Source of the DNA: Hygrophila difformis
Lineage: Eukaryota > Streptophyta > Magnoliopsida > Lamiales > Acanthaceae
Assembly (NCBI GenBank): GCA_030278955.1
Contig: JAOANR010000004.1
Span: 54,687,459-54,751,458, forward strand
Direction: 5' to 3'
Length of the DNA stretch: 64,000 bases
In this document: one piece after another, positions 45,538 through 55,279 of the stretch
Layout of the letters: each line of letters begins with the position of its first letter
Numbering within the stretch: position 1 is the first letter of the stretch
Notes under the pieces: generated by a model
Seen by the model: the letters and a program-made list of their open reading frames with translations, nothing else
Told to the model about the DNA's origin: nothing
The model's database searches: none
Position numbers and translations under genes: made by a program

Positions 45538-45960
45538 GATTAATGATTTTAAGACAAGTTTGCGCGCTTAATTTTGGATTTGGAGGTCCAGGCCCATTAT
45601 GCCTCGTCCTCTTTTCACTCCGGTTGCCGGCCACCACCAGGGGATTCCGGCCGTCGAGATCGTCGCCGGACGTTGCCGGAAGCCGTCGAGGCCGCCGCCC
45701 CTGCGCTGAAGCCGTCCCCAGAGGCCGCCTGCCTTGGCGCCTGCTTGGCCGCTCCACGCAACGCTCCGCCAGGGCCGCCCACGCGACGCCCCAGGCCGCC
45801 TCAAGCCGCCCGCAGAAGCCGCCCAGGTAGCCCACGCCTTTGGAGGCCGCTTGCTTTGGAAGCCGCCCTGCCTTGGCCGCCGGCCGCCCGCTTGGAGGCC
45901 GCCCCGCCTGGCCGCCTGCCCAGAGCCGCCCCATCGCCGGCCGAGGCCGCTGTCGACTGC
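45538..45960 (-). repeat. GC-rich low-complexity segment downstream of gag, TR-GAG 1
   Basis: Dense gccgcc / ggccgcc words between the gag stop and the 3' LTR, open in several frames at once and coding Arg/Gly/Ala-rich strings. Probably non-coding or low-complexity. The equivalent place in TR-GAG 2 (about 61800-62390) has the same character. Confidence 0.6.
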
Positions 45961-45971
45961 GTTCCGGGCCA

Positions 45972-47744
45972 CTACCCAGGGTTTTTATTACCCAAGGTTA
46001 CTGCATTGGCCACCACCCTTGGTTTGTCTTCTTCGTGTTTCAATTTCTCAAAACGAGTTCCGTGTATAGGTAGACGCTTCTCGTCTTGTTCCTTAAAGAA
46101 CTTTTCCAAGCGGGCCGCTCTCTCGGCCAGCTGGGCAAGGTCAGTTGCATCCTGCACAATTAAATGTTCTTTTAATTTCGGTAACATGTTAGCCACTGCT
46201 ATATTGGCTATTTCTTTATCCGGAATCGCCATAGTACACCGGCCTTTAAGGCGTTGCAATCTGTTAATAAAAGCACTTGCCGTTTCATTGGAAAATTGCT
46301 TAGCGTTAGTTAGATCTGCAAGACTAACCTGTGACATGGGAGTGTAAAACCTGTCATGGAATGCCCGCTCGAGATCAGCCCAATTCTGAATTGAATTAGG
46401 CCGCAAGGAAGCAAACCAAGCAAATGCGGGTCCAGTCAGAGATGAGCTGAACAGTCTTAGCTTCAGCCAATCGTTGGCCGCTGCTTCGCCACATTGAGCA
46501 GTGAACCTGCCCACATGTTCTACTGTGGACTTGCCGTCGTCTCCCGAAAATGTGGTGAACTCGGGCATTTTGAAGCCTCTAGGATAAGGCTGCATAGTGT
46601 CTACCCATTCTGGGTATGGTTTCCTGTATGTGGGTCGTTCCATCGGCTTTAATTGAATCCCAAAGTGCTGTTGCATCATATCTGCCAACAACTCGGGTGA
46701 CACCACGGGCATCTGTATAGGAGGCATGGCGGCTTGTTGATATATGGCGGCCGGATGAGCCATGGCGGCCTGAGGCATGGCAGCCTGGACCATGGTGGCG
46801 GTCGAGACCAAGTTGGCGGCCGGATGAGGCATGCTGGCGGCCTGAGTCATGTTGGCGGCCGAGGCCAGGTTGGCGGCCGGATGACTCATGTTGGTGGCCG
46901 GACGACTTACGTTGGCGGCCGGGTATGGGTTGGCGGCCTGAGGTTGCAAGGCGGCCTGGTGTGAACTGGAGGCCTGATGCAATGGGGAGGCCGTCTGATA
47001 GGCGGCCTGAGGCACTGGGGAGGCCGCCTGATAGGAGGCCTGATGCAATGGGGAGGCCGTCTGATAGACGGCCTGAGGCACTGGGGAGGCCGCCTGATAG
47101 GAGGCCTGATGCAATGGGGAGGCCGCTTGATAGGCGGCCTGAGGCACTGGGGAGGCCGCCTGATAGGAGGCCTGAGGCATGTTGGCAACCAAAGGTATGT
47201 TGGTGACTTGAGGTTGCATATGTCCCCCTCCAGTACTATACATGGCGGCTGGGATGGGAGCCGCCACTCCAAATGGCTGTATCGGAACAGTGCTGGATGC
47301 TATTAAGTATCCTGATGGAGCATACATCATAGGAGGTGGTGCTCCAAACTCAGATAGTGATGGCTGGCCAGTCCCCCAAGTCTTTTGTAGACCGTCATAC
47401 GGTCCTGTAACACTTGGTGACATATTCATGCCAGGGATATATCCCTCTTGTGGAGTACGCAGGGATCCACATATCCTGTCAATTTGATCGGCCATGGCAG
47501 GCCGCAATACATCCATAAGGTGCCTTGTTAGTAAAGGCATGAATTCAGCCATCGATTCATTCACCGATAGCCGTATTTGTTCCGAAAAAGTTGGGACTTG
47601 CATTATCCCCTGCGGTGGTTGAGAGGTAGTCGTCGTATCATTGACGTTCTCAGACGGTGTTCTTACTGGAGTTTCTTCATGCAGCGACATTTCTCCAAAT
47701 CTTTGTGTTAAGTCCCTTACTACTCGTCCAGATCTGAGTTGCAT
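45972..47744 (-). CDS. Gag protein of TR-GAG 1
   Basis: 590 residues from ATG 47744, about 35 bp after the PBS, intact. The N-terminal 140 residues (MQLRSGR, EQIRLSVNESMAEF) precede a low-complexity Gln/Ala/Pro-rich region with 22-residue tandem units (SPLHQASYQAASPVPQA). Retrotrans_gag follows, with RPTYRKPYP, FTTFSGDDGKSTVEHVGRF, LTGPAFAWF, WADLERAFHDRFY and LQRLKGRC. No CCHC knuckle and no protease. The core is clearly similar to the Tat Gag of this window. Would package element RNA. Confidence 0.88.
   Translation of the reverse strand: MQLRSGRVVRDLTQRFGEMSLHEETPVRTPSENVNDTTTTSQPPQGIMQVPTFSEQIRLSVNESMAEFMPLLTRHLMDVLRPAMADQIDRICGSLRTPQEGYIPGMNMSPSVTGPYDGLQKTWGTGQPSLSEFGAPPPMMYAPSGYLIASSTVPIQPFGVAAPIPAAMYSTGGGHMQPQVTNIPLVANMPQASYQAASPVPQAAYQAASPLHQASYQAASPVPQAVYQTASPLHQASYQAASPVPQAAYQTASPLHQASSSHQAALQPQAANPYPAANVSRPATNMSHPAANLASAANMTQAASMPHPAANLVSTATMVQAAMPQAAMAHPAAIYQQAAMPPIQMPVVSPELLADMMQQHFGIQLKPMERPTYRKPYPEWVDTMQPYPRGFKMPEFTTFSGDDGKSTVEHVGRFTAQCGEAAANDWLKLRLFSSSLTGPAFAWFASLRPNSIQNWADLERAFHDRFYTPMSQVSLADLTNAKQFSNETASAFINRLQRLKGRCTMAIPDKEIANIAVANMLPKLKEHLIVQDATDLAQLAERAARLEKFFKEQDEKRLPIHGTRFEKLKHEEDKPRVVANAVTLGNKNPG
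46960..47190 (-). repeat. 66 bp coding minisatellite in gag of TR-GAG 1
   Basis: The word gaggcctgatgcaatgggga recurs at 66 bp spacing (gatgc at 46976, 47042, 47108), giving 22-codon units in frame, about 3.5 copies. Expansion or contraction would keep the gag frame. Confidence 0.85.
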
Positions 47745-47797
47745 ACACTTTCAAGCGGATATGGTTTCCACTTCGGGTCCCACTGGGCGTGCCAATT

Positions 47798-48343
47798 TGT
47801 TAACCGAGAATTTTTGATTGAGCAATATTTGAGGAGGATTACAAGAATTACTAAGGGAATTACAAGAATTTAAGCAAAGCTGTAAAGGAATGGTAAATTG
47901 GCAGGAATTGAAATTGCAGAATGAAAAATTGCAGGAATGAAAGATATGAAAAATGCAATCCTCTTGGGAGTATGTTGGATGATCCTTTCTCTGGAGTGTC
48001 TCTTCCTTTTATAGGAGGAGGCTTACCCCTCCAGTTGAGACGTAGGCGGCGAGGAGGCTTGACTTCAGGGGTGGTATGCAGCACGCAGACGGCTTGATTG
48101 ACAGGCATGCAGCACGCGGGAGGCTTGATTGACAGGCTGCTTGACTTCATGTGACAGAGGCGGCGCACGCGGCGGCTTTGGTTGACAGCTCTGGTTATTA
48201 TCCGGATAAATATTGAATTGAACCGAGCCAAGAAAAATAGATTAGGCTTAATGTGTCCTTTTTCCCGGATATATTTTCATGGACTGGGCCGGGCAATCTG
48301 GACACCGGATATGGGCCTTAATATTTTTTTGTTGGTGTTAACA
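47798..48343 (-). repeat. 5' LTR of TR-GAG 1
   Basis: 546 bp, ends TGTTAAC / GTTAACA; minus-strand TATAAAA at 48013-48007. Confidence 0.88.
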
Positions 48344-48437
48344 GTAATTTATGTGGTTTGCAATCCCACACAACTTTACCCTCCCACACAACTTTACCAA
48401 CACATCAGTGATGTGTCAATGTTTACCAAAAAAAAAA

Positions 48438-49312
48438 TAAAAGACATCGATTCTAGTATCATTTGTAAAGTAATTAGGCGTGAGATACGGACATACGGTT
48501 GGAAGAAGCCAAGTAGTTGGGTAGAAGTACTTGGACAGTATTACTACACAGAGGGAAGAGAAGAGTCAAGAATGGTCCACACGGCAAACGAAAAAATAAG
48601 TAAGAAGCTGTGAAAGAAACAAAAAAAAAAAAGAAAAAAGAAACACAGGAATTGGAAATATTAGTATTAGTATGTCAAATTTCAATGGGTGCATCACGTT
48701 CTCTTGACACTTCCCCAACTTTTCCAACAAGTGTCTTTGTCTTCCTTCAGCTAAACCGAATGTCGTTTTGCCAAATGTCTTTCTCTATCTACCATTTCAG
48801 AACATGCTATTGCCTGTTGCCTGTTGCCCCTCCAAAACCCACTTATTACCACTCTTACCTTACATGTATTATTACTACCAATAGTTTAATTAGTCCTACA
48901 CCACATGTATGTCATACAGTCCACTGATAACGACGATAATCCTATTCTAAATAATCCAAAAAAAAAATAAATCAAACATGGCTTGTGTGCGTATATCTTG
49001 TGTTAGAAAACATTTTTTGTAATAAGAATTTACAACTGAAAAAGTAACCCCCTTATAAATTCTATATTTGTTTTTAATTATATTTTAAAATTTAAATATG
49101 GCCGTGATGAATCGGAATTTGATAACTAATTTTACCAACATGGCCGTGCTGGCCCAAGAAATCCTCTATCGTTGTCATGTAGTAACTGTGTGAGTACATA
49201 GAATAAGATTTTTCCCTTCAACTGTGCCATTCGCTCCTAAACTCGTTTGAAAGCTAAACTTTAATTACTTTTTTTTCAAAACAGAAAAAAAAAAAACTGA
49301 AAAAAAAAACAT
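48438..49312. other. intergenic AT-rich stretch
   Basis: Open frames of 143 and 105 codons at 48182-48927 show no coding signature. Poly-A runs occur at 48619 and 49288. No gene supported. Confidence 0.4.
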
Positions 49313-49317
49313 ACTAC

Positions 49318-49709
49318 TATTATGCATGTAAACAAAACATGTGAATGTCTAGTGTTCAACATCCATGTTCATGCCTTGATCATAAGGTTAGACATGTGAA
49401 AGTCTTGAAATGTATATGCCTTGATTATGAGGTTAGTAAATAGTGAGAGGATAAAAAAGTTTATAAATAGCCTATGTAATGTATTGAGAAGTTAAGTTAG
49501 AAAAAATTTTATGCAAGCTTAATACTTGTTTCATTTCATAGCCATAATTATTACACTTTATCCATTTTATTATCCCACCTTTAAACTTACTTTCTTTCAC
49601 CATTTAATCCCAATTTCCATTACAATACTTCCACTATAAACACAAGCTAATAAGCCATATACCATTTTATTGTACACATACATAAATAAATATAGTTATT
49701 TCTATAACA
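49318..49709 (+). repeat. 5' LTR of the copia element
   Basis: 392 bp with TA...CA ends; TATA box TATAAATA at about 49462-49469. Confidence 0.93.
49462..49469 (+). promoter_or_regulatory. TATA box of the copia 5' LTR
   Basis: TATAAATA followed by gcctatgtaatg; the likely core promoter for the genomic RNA. Confidence 0.65.
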
Positions 49710-49724
49710 CGTTATCAGCACGAG
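49710..49724 (+). promoter_or_regulatory. copia primer-binding site region
   Basis: cgttatcagcacgag directly after the LTR. This occurs at the PBS position of many plant copia elements, but it is not the initiator-Met TGGTATCAGAGC type. The primer tRNA was not identified. Confidence 0.6.
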
Positions 49725-49786
49725 GAGACTCTGTCCAGATTATCATTTGAGGTATAATCTCTTATTTCTAAACTTTCAATAAGATT

Positions 49787-50824
49787 ATGGCTAACCTTGC
49801 AAAGCAGGAATTTGCTCCCTTAACCGTTGAAGGAAGCAATTATATGTCCTGGGCCCGAGATGTAAAAATGCATCTTACTTCAATGGGTCTGGAAGATACT
49901 ATTGCTGAAGGCAAAAATCCCAGCCATCAAAATCAGGCAAAAGCCATGATTTTCTTGTGCCATCATATCGAAGAGGCACTTAAAATGGAGTACGTGACTG
50001 TGGAATCCCCACTGGCATTGTGGGAAAAGCTGAAAGAAAGATATGATAATCTTAAAAAGACGGTGCTTCCAAAAGCCCTTGATGACTGGACAAACCTGAG
50101 ACTTCAGGATTTTAAAACAGTCCGGGAATATAATTCCGCTGTGTTCAAAATTACGGCCCAATTGCAATTATGTGGGCAAAAGATATCTGAAGCAGAAATG
50201 CTTGAAAAAACGTATTCTACGTTTCATGCTAAAAACACAGTATTGAGTGAGACATACCGTCAAAAAGGTTTTCAGAGATATTCTGATCTTATCACCTGCT
50301 TATTATTGGCTGAACAAAACAGCCTATTGTTGTTGAGAAATCATGAATCTAGGCCCGCAGGTGCAAAACCGTTCCCTGAGGTGAACGCGGCTCAATCATC
50401 GAAATATGTGCGTGATCGTGGGCACTTTAAAAATCAAAATGATGATCGTGGCCAAAATCGGTATCACAATCGAGGCAGAGGTGAATCATCTCGTCAAAAT
50501 AATTATCGAAATAAGCCTCGATTTGAGCAAAATTGCAGATATGATACCAGAAGGCCTTACAAACCACAACAAAGAAATTATGCAAGAAAGCATAAACAAA
50601 ATGATGAAATTTGTGATCGTTGTGGAATTAAAGGCCATGTGGCTCAAACATGCCACACAGCTAAACACTTAGCTGAACTGTATCAGGCATCGAAACGAAA
50701 AGAAAGATCAGGTGTTGAAGCACACCATAATGCCCACGATGATACTTATGATGATATATTAAATGATAATATCACGCACCTGGAAGCTGATGATTTTGTT
50801 GAGCCAGATACTGTTACTAAATAA
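49787..50824 (+). CDS. copia Gag protein
   Basis: 345 residues, intact. The UBN2-type gag domain opens FAPLTVEGSNYMSWARDVK and contains ALWEKLKERYDNLKK. A basic Arg/Asn/Gln-rich stretch follows (about residues 210-270), then a CCHC zinc knuckle CDRCGIKGHVAQTC (about 275-289). It forms the virus-like particle and binds RNA in this family. It ends at TAA 50822-50824, in a different frame from pol. Confidence 0.9.
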   Translation: MANLAKQEFAPLTVEGSNYMSWARDVKMHLTSMGLEDTIAEGKNPSHQNQAKAMIFLCHHIEEALKMEYVTVESPLALWEKLKERYDNLKKTVLPKALDDWTNLRLQDFKTVREYNSAVFKITAQLQLCGQKISEAEMLEKTYSTFHAKNTVLSETYRQKGFQRYSDLITCLLLAEQNSLLLLRNHESRPAGAKPFPEVNAAQSSKYVRDRGHFKNQNDDRGQNRYHNRGRGESSRQNNYRNKPRFEQNCRYDTRRPYKPQQRNYARKHKQNDEICDRCGIKGHVAQTCHTAKHLAELYQASKRKERSGVEAHHNAHDDTYDDILNDNITHLEADDFVEPDTVTK

Positions 50825-51005
50825 TATATTATATAGCTATATATATATATATTTTTTTTTACTTGTCTTTTATAATTCCTGTTTAATATAAATAATGATA
50901 TCTTATACTTCCCTTTTATTATCCATGTATAATATAAATATGCTTTTGCATTAATAATATTTATATTGCTGATGTTTAATAACATTCTTATATTCTTGTA
51001 AAGAA
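50825..51005 (+). other. gag-pol spacer of the copia element
   Basis: 181 bp, very AT-rich (tatatatatatttttttt), ending ttcttgtaaag just before the pol ATG. It has stops in every frame. It resembles an intron tail, so splicing, re-initiation or a separate pol message are all possible. Confidence 0.5.
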
Positions 51006-54000
51006 ATGGATGCTGGAAATTCAAAAGTCGGAGATGATATCTGCCTCATTGACAGTGCAACAACGCATAGCATTTTGAAAAGCAAAAGCTATTTCTCCAA
51101 TTTAAAATTGGAAAAGACCGCAGTGAAAACTATAAGCGGTAATGCAAAATGCATTGAAGGCTCCGGTAGAGCTGTTATATTTCTCCCTGAAGGGACAAAA
51201 ATGGCAATTGAAAATGCCTTGTTCTCACGCAAAGCTCGAAGAAATTTACTGAGCTTCAATGATATTCGAAAAAATGGATATCACATTGAAACTTCAAAAG
51301 AGGCAGATCACGAGTATCTTTTGATAACTCGAATTGAAAATGGCAAAAAATTTGTGAATGAAAAATTGCCATGTTACTCCTCTGGCTTATACTATACAAA
51401 AATATGTGTCGCAGAAATATATAACCTAGTAGGCTTGAAAGCTACTAGTGAATTTATTACCTGGCACGATAGACTTGGGCATCCTGGCAGTGTAATGCTG
51501 AGGCGAATTATTGAAAATTCAAATGGCCATACATTGAAAAGGCAAATGATATTGAACCCAAATGAGTTCAATTGTGCAGCCTGTTCACAATGGAAATTGA
51601 TAACCAGACCATCTCCAGTAAATGTGGGAATTGAATCCCCTACATTCCTAAAAAGAATTCAAGGCGATATATGTGGACCTATTGATCCACCGTGTGGACC
51701 TTTCAAGTACCTTATGGTATTAATTGATGCGTCATCACGCTGGTCACACGTTTGTTTATTATCAACTCGCAATTTGGCATTCGCAAGATTACTTGCACAA
51801 ATTATAAAATTGCGAGCACAGTTTCCAGATCATCCGATAAAGAAAATACGCCTTGATAATGCTGGAGAATATACATCACATGCATTTGATGATTTCTGCA
51901 TGTCGATTGGAATTACTGTTGAACATCCTGTGCCTCATGTGCACACGCAAAATGGTCTGGCAGAATCATTTATTAAGCGATTGCAATTAATTGCAAGACC
52001 CTTGTTAATGAAATCAAGACTCCCTGTTTCTGCTTGGGGACATGCTATATTGCATGCAGCCGCACTTGTGAAAATAAGGCCGACAAGCTATCATAGCTAC
52101 TTCCCTACACAAATTGTGTTTGGAAAGGAGCCCAATATATCCCACTTGCGAATTTTTGGGTGTGCGGTTTATGTACCGATTGCGCCACCACAACGCACAA
52201 AAATGGGACCTCAAAGAAGGTCGGGCATATATGTCGGGTATGAATCACCCTCGATTATTAAATATCTTGAGCAAAAAACGGGTGATTTATTTACTGCAAG
52301 ATTTGCAGACTGTCACTTTGATGAAACTCAATTCCCGACATTAGGGGGAGGAAATGATCAACTGAAAAAGGAAATATCTTGGCAAAGTCCATTTGATTTC
52401 CTTGATCCTCGTACAAGGCAATGCGAACTTGAAGTTCAAAGAATTGTGCAATTGCAGGGAATTGCAAATCAATTACCCGATGCTTTTAATGATGCTGCTA
52501 AAGTCACAAAATCATATATAAATGATGCAGCAAATGCACCAGCCAATATAAATGTCCCAGAAGGGCAAATTCCAAGTGCAAATGAACCTACTGCACGCCT
52601 GAAGCGTGGTAGGCCTTTGGGTTCCAAGGATAAAAATCCACGAAAGAAGAAAATTATCCATATGGGTGATAAATCAATCACAGATGATACTCCCGAAGGA
52701 GAAATTGATTCAACCCCCGAAAAGGTTGAACCTGAAAATATTCACCCAGAAGAAAATGAAGTTATTGAAACTTCTTTCAATTATATCAATACTGGGAAAT
52801 GTTGGAACCGAAAAGAAACAAACGTTGATAATGCCTTTGCATACAACGTTGCACTCGATGTAATGGAAAATAACGAGGATCCTGAACCAAGATCAGTTGA
52901 AGAATGTCGGAAAAGAAATGATTGGCCAAAATGGAAAGATGCGATTCAGTCTGAACTAGATTCACTGAATAAACGAAAAGTATTCGGCCCTATTGTCCAA
53001 ACACCAAAAAATGTGAAGCCTGTTGGCTACAGATGGGTGTTTGTGAGAAAAAGAAATGAAAATAATGAAATTGCCAAATATAAGGCAAGGCTTGTAGCCC
53101 AAGGTTTTTCACAACGACCGGGAATTGATTTTGAGGAAACATATTCCCCAGTTATGGATGGAATAACATTCAGGTATCTAATGAGTCTAGCAGTACGGGA
53201 AAATCTCGAAATGAGGCTGATGGATGTTGTTACTGCATATTTATATGGCTCATTGGAAAATGATATTTATATGAAAATACCTGAAGGGTTTAAATTACCT
53301 GAGTCTTGCAACTCAAAACCCAGAGAAAATTATTCCATCAAATTGCAAAAATCGTTGTATGGGCTCAAGCAATCTGGCCGAATGTGGTACAACCGCCTCA
53401 GTGAAAGTTTGATAAAGGAATGCTATACAAATGACCCGATCAGCCCTTGTGTATTTATAAAGAAAAATGGGTCAGAATTTGTGATCGTCGCAGTCTATGT
53501 TGACGATTTAAATCAAATTGGAACTCCTGAAGAGTTGAAAAAGGCGGTCGAATATCTGAAAAAGGAGTTTGAAATCAAAGATTTCGGGAAAACGAAATTT
53601 TGCCTTGGCCTACAAATTGAGCATTTGGAAATGGGCATATTTGTTCATCAATCAGCTTATACCCAAAAGGTATTAAAGCAATTTCGAATGGATTATGCTC
53701 ATCCGCTAAATAATCCAATGGTCGTTCGGGCACTTGATCCAGCAAAGGATCCATTTAGGCCAAAAGAAGATAATGAAGAGCAACTTGGCCCAGAAATTCC
53801 ATATTTAAGCGCAATTGGTGCGTTAATGTATCTTGCAAACAGCACGCGACCTGATATCGCGTTTGCAGTCAATCTACTCGCAAGATTCAGCTCTTGCCCT
53901 ACTCAACGACATTGGAAAGGCATAAAGCATGTTTTTCGCTATCTCCAAGGAACAATTGATCTTGGGTTATTTTACCCAAAAGACTCTCGACATGAGTTAA

Positions 54001-54500
54001 TTGGCTATGCCGATGCAGGTTATTTATCAGACCCACACAAAGCCAAATCTCAAACAGGCTATATCTTCACGTGTGGTGGAACTGCTATCTCTTGGAGGTC
54101 AATGAAGCAGACTCTAACTGCTACTTCTTCTAATCATGCCGAAATATTAGCAATCCATGAAGCAAGTCGAGAATGTGTTTGGTTGAGGTCAATGACTCAA
54201 CATATATTGAAGAGTTGTGGTTTAATCATTGAACCACAAATGCCCCCAACAATTTTATTTGAAGATAATTCGGCTTGTGTAGCCCAGTTGAAAGGGGGTT
54301 ATATCAAAGGAGATAGAACGAAGCATATTTCACCAAAATTCTTCTACACTCATGATCTTCAAAAGAATGGTGAAGTCGATGTGCAACAAATTCGATCAGA
54401 AAATAATTTAGCGGATCTATTTACCAAGGCATTGCCGACTGCAACATTCGAGAAGCTCGTGAAGAAAATTGGAATGCGGCGGCTTCGAGATTTAAAATGA
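51006..54500 (+). CDS. copia Pol polyprotein (PR, INT, RT, RNase H)
   Basis: 1164 residues, no internal stop. Aspartic protease site LIDSATTHSIL (residues 13-23). Integrase zinc-binding HDRLGHPG ... CAACSQW (about 155-200), and the catalytic triad in GDICGP, IRLDNAGEY and QNGLAESF (about 220-320). RT has YKARLVAQGFSQ, LMDVVTAYLYG, SLYGLKQSGRMWY and YVDDLNQIG (about 830). RNase H starts IGYADAGYLSD (about 1000) with SSNHAEILA and FEDNSACV. It ends ADLFTKALP. ATG at 51006 was taken as start; the true N-terminus depends on how pol is expressed after gag. Confidence 0.93.
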   Translation: MDAGNSKVGDDICLIDSATTHSILKSKSYFSNLKLEKTAVKTISGNAKCIEGSGRAVIFLPEGTKMAIENALFSRKARRNLLSFNDIRKNGYHIETSKEADHEYLLITRIENGKKFVNEKLPCYSSGLYYTKICVAEIYNLVGLKATSEFITWHDRLGHPGSVMLRRIIENSNGHTLKRQMILNPNEFNCAACSQWKLITRPSPVNVGIESPTFLKRIQGDICGPIDPPCGPFKYLMVLIDASSRWSHVCLLSTRNLAFARLLAQIIKLRAQFPDHPIKKIRLDNAGEYTSHAFDDFCMSIGITVEHPVPHVHTQNGLAESFIKRLQLIARPLLMKSRLPVSAWGHAILHAAALVKIRPTSYHSYFPTQIVFGKEPNISHLRIFGCAVYVPIAPPQRTKMGPQRRSGIYVGYESPSIIKYLEQKTGDLFTARFADCHFDETQFPTLGGGNDQLKKEISWQSPFDFLDPRTRQCELEVQRIVQLQGIANQLPDAFNDAAKVTKSYINDAANAPANINVPEGQIPSANEPTARLKRGRPLGSKDKNPRKKKIIHMGDKSITDDTPEGEIDSTPEKVEPENIHPEENEVIETSFNYINTGKCWNRKETNVDNAFAYNVALDVMENNEDPEPRSVEECRKRNDWPKWKDAIQSELDSLNKRKVFGPIVQTPKNVKPVGYRWVFVRKRNENNEIAKYKARLVAQGFSQRPGIDFEETYSPVMDGITFRYLMSLAVRENLEMRLMDVVTAYLYGSLENDIYMKIPEGFKLPESCNSKPRENYSIKLQKSLYGLKQSGRMWYNRLSESLIKECYTNDPISPCVFIKKNGSEFVIVAVYVDDLNQIGTPEELKKAVEYLKKEFEIKDFGKTKFCLGLQIEHLEMGIFVHQSAYTQKVLKQFRMDYAHPLNNPMVVRALDPAKDPFRPKEDNEEQLGPEIPYLSAIGALMYLANSTRPDIAFAVNLLARFSSCPTQRHWKGIKHVFRYLQGTIDLGLFYPKDSRHELIGYADAGYLSDPHKAKSQTGYIFTCGGTAISWRSMKQTLTATSSNHAEILAIHEASRECVWLRSMTQHILKSCGLIIEPQMPPTILFEDNSACVAQLKGGYIKGDRTKHISPKFFYTHDLQKNGEVDVQQIRSENNLADLFTKALPTATFEKLVKKIGMRRLRDLK

Positions 54501-54636
54501 TGTCCAAATCAGGGGGAGCATCTGATACAAGAATACTGTACTCTTTTTCCTTCACTTGGATTTTTTCCCACTGGGTTTTTTCCAAGTAAGGTTTTAACGA
54601 GGCATATTCTTCGTATTGACGACATTCAAGGGGGAG

Positions 54637-55028
54637 TATTATGCATGTAAACAAAACATGTGAATGTCTAGTGTTCAACATCCATGTTCATGCCTTGATC
54701 ATAAGGTTAGACATGTGAAAGTCTTGAAATGTATATGCCTTGATTATGAGGTTAGTAAATAGTGAGAGGATAAAAAAGTTTATAAATAGCCTATGTAATG
54801 TATTGAGAAGTTAAGTTAGAAAAAATTTTATGCAAGCTTAATACTTGTTTCATTTCATAGCCATAATTATTACACTTTATCCATTTTATTATCCCACCTT
54901 TAAACTTACTTTCTTTCACCATTTAATCCCAATTTCCATTACAATACTTCCACTATAAACACAAGCTAATAAGCCATATACCATTTTATTGTACACATAC
55001 ATAAATAAATATAGTTATTTCTATAACA
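54637..55028 (+). repeat. 3' LTR of the copia element
   Basis: Matches 49318-49709 base for base as far as read; preceded by the polypurine tract aagggggag. Confidence 0.93.
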
Positions 55029-55279
55029 ACTACTACAATTATTCCACCAAGAATTTATTAAGGTACAAGTATTAACTCTTGCAAAGTTCCAAAGGAGTCG
55101 TATCAATCATTTTAAACGATTAACTGTCAAACAAAGAATTTGAAGTTGGGACATTATGATCCTCATTTAATATATGCATAGGAAAATTAAATTTTATTGT
55201 TTGTGTAGAACAATTTCAATTAGGTGTGTGTATACATGGAAGATAGATAGATGGTATGCAATAGTAATAATAAGTGTGG

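Larger units (their letters stand above)
45147..48343 (-). mobile_element. gag-only LTR element (TR-GAG type)
   Basis: TGTTAAC...GTTAACA ends and TSD GTAAT (45142-45146, 48344-48348). The 5' LTR (47798-48343, 546 bp) is complete; the 3' LTR (45147 to about 45537) lacks its first 150-170 bp because of a deletion that also removed the LTR/internal border. PBS TGGCACGCCCAGTGGGAC on the minus strand lies just inside the 5' LTR. The only protein is Gag; no protease, RT or integrase. Such elements depend on enzymes from a partner. Same family as 58881-63278, diverged in the LTR start. Confidence 0.85.
45041..48437 (+). mobile_element. tRNA-derived SINE, copy 3, split by a TR-GAG element
   Basis: The left part 45041-45146 has the A box (cttggcctagtggtca) and B box (ggaggttcaatttcc) and stops inside the word ctttgtaat. 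After the gag-only element the word resumes (gtaatttatgtgg at 48344) and the SINE runs to an A-tail near 48437. GTAAT is duplicated at the junctions. The tail half is diverged from copies 1 and 2. Confidence 0.75.
49318..55028 (+). mobile_element. intact young Ty1/copia element
   Basis: 392 bp LTRs at 49318-49709 and 54637-55028 looked identical on reading. A perfect TSD ACTAC lies at 49313-49317 and 55029-55033. PBS-like ttatcagcacga follows the 5' LTR, and PPT aagggggag precedes the 3' LTR. The order protease, integrase, RT, RNase H is diagnostic of Ty1/copia. The LTR begins TATTAT and ends ATAACA, so the termini are TA...CA rather than TG...CA. gag and pol are separate intact ORFs. Probably competent and recently active. 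Confidence 0.93.

Noticed and set aside
45209..46347. Long frames on both strands through the GC-rich segment (up to 257 codons)
   Set aside because: GC-rich repeats are open in many frames at once; none has a domain or a plausible start context.
46734..47306. Plus-strand frames of Gly/Arg/Pro-rich repeats opposite TR-GAG 1 gag
   Set aside because: Shadow readings of the 66 bp coding repeat; the gag frame on the minus strand has a recognised domain.
48182..48927. Plus-strand frames of 143 and 105 codons
   Set aside because: They begin in the LTR or SINE and run through AT-rich spacer with poly-A; no coding signature.
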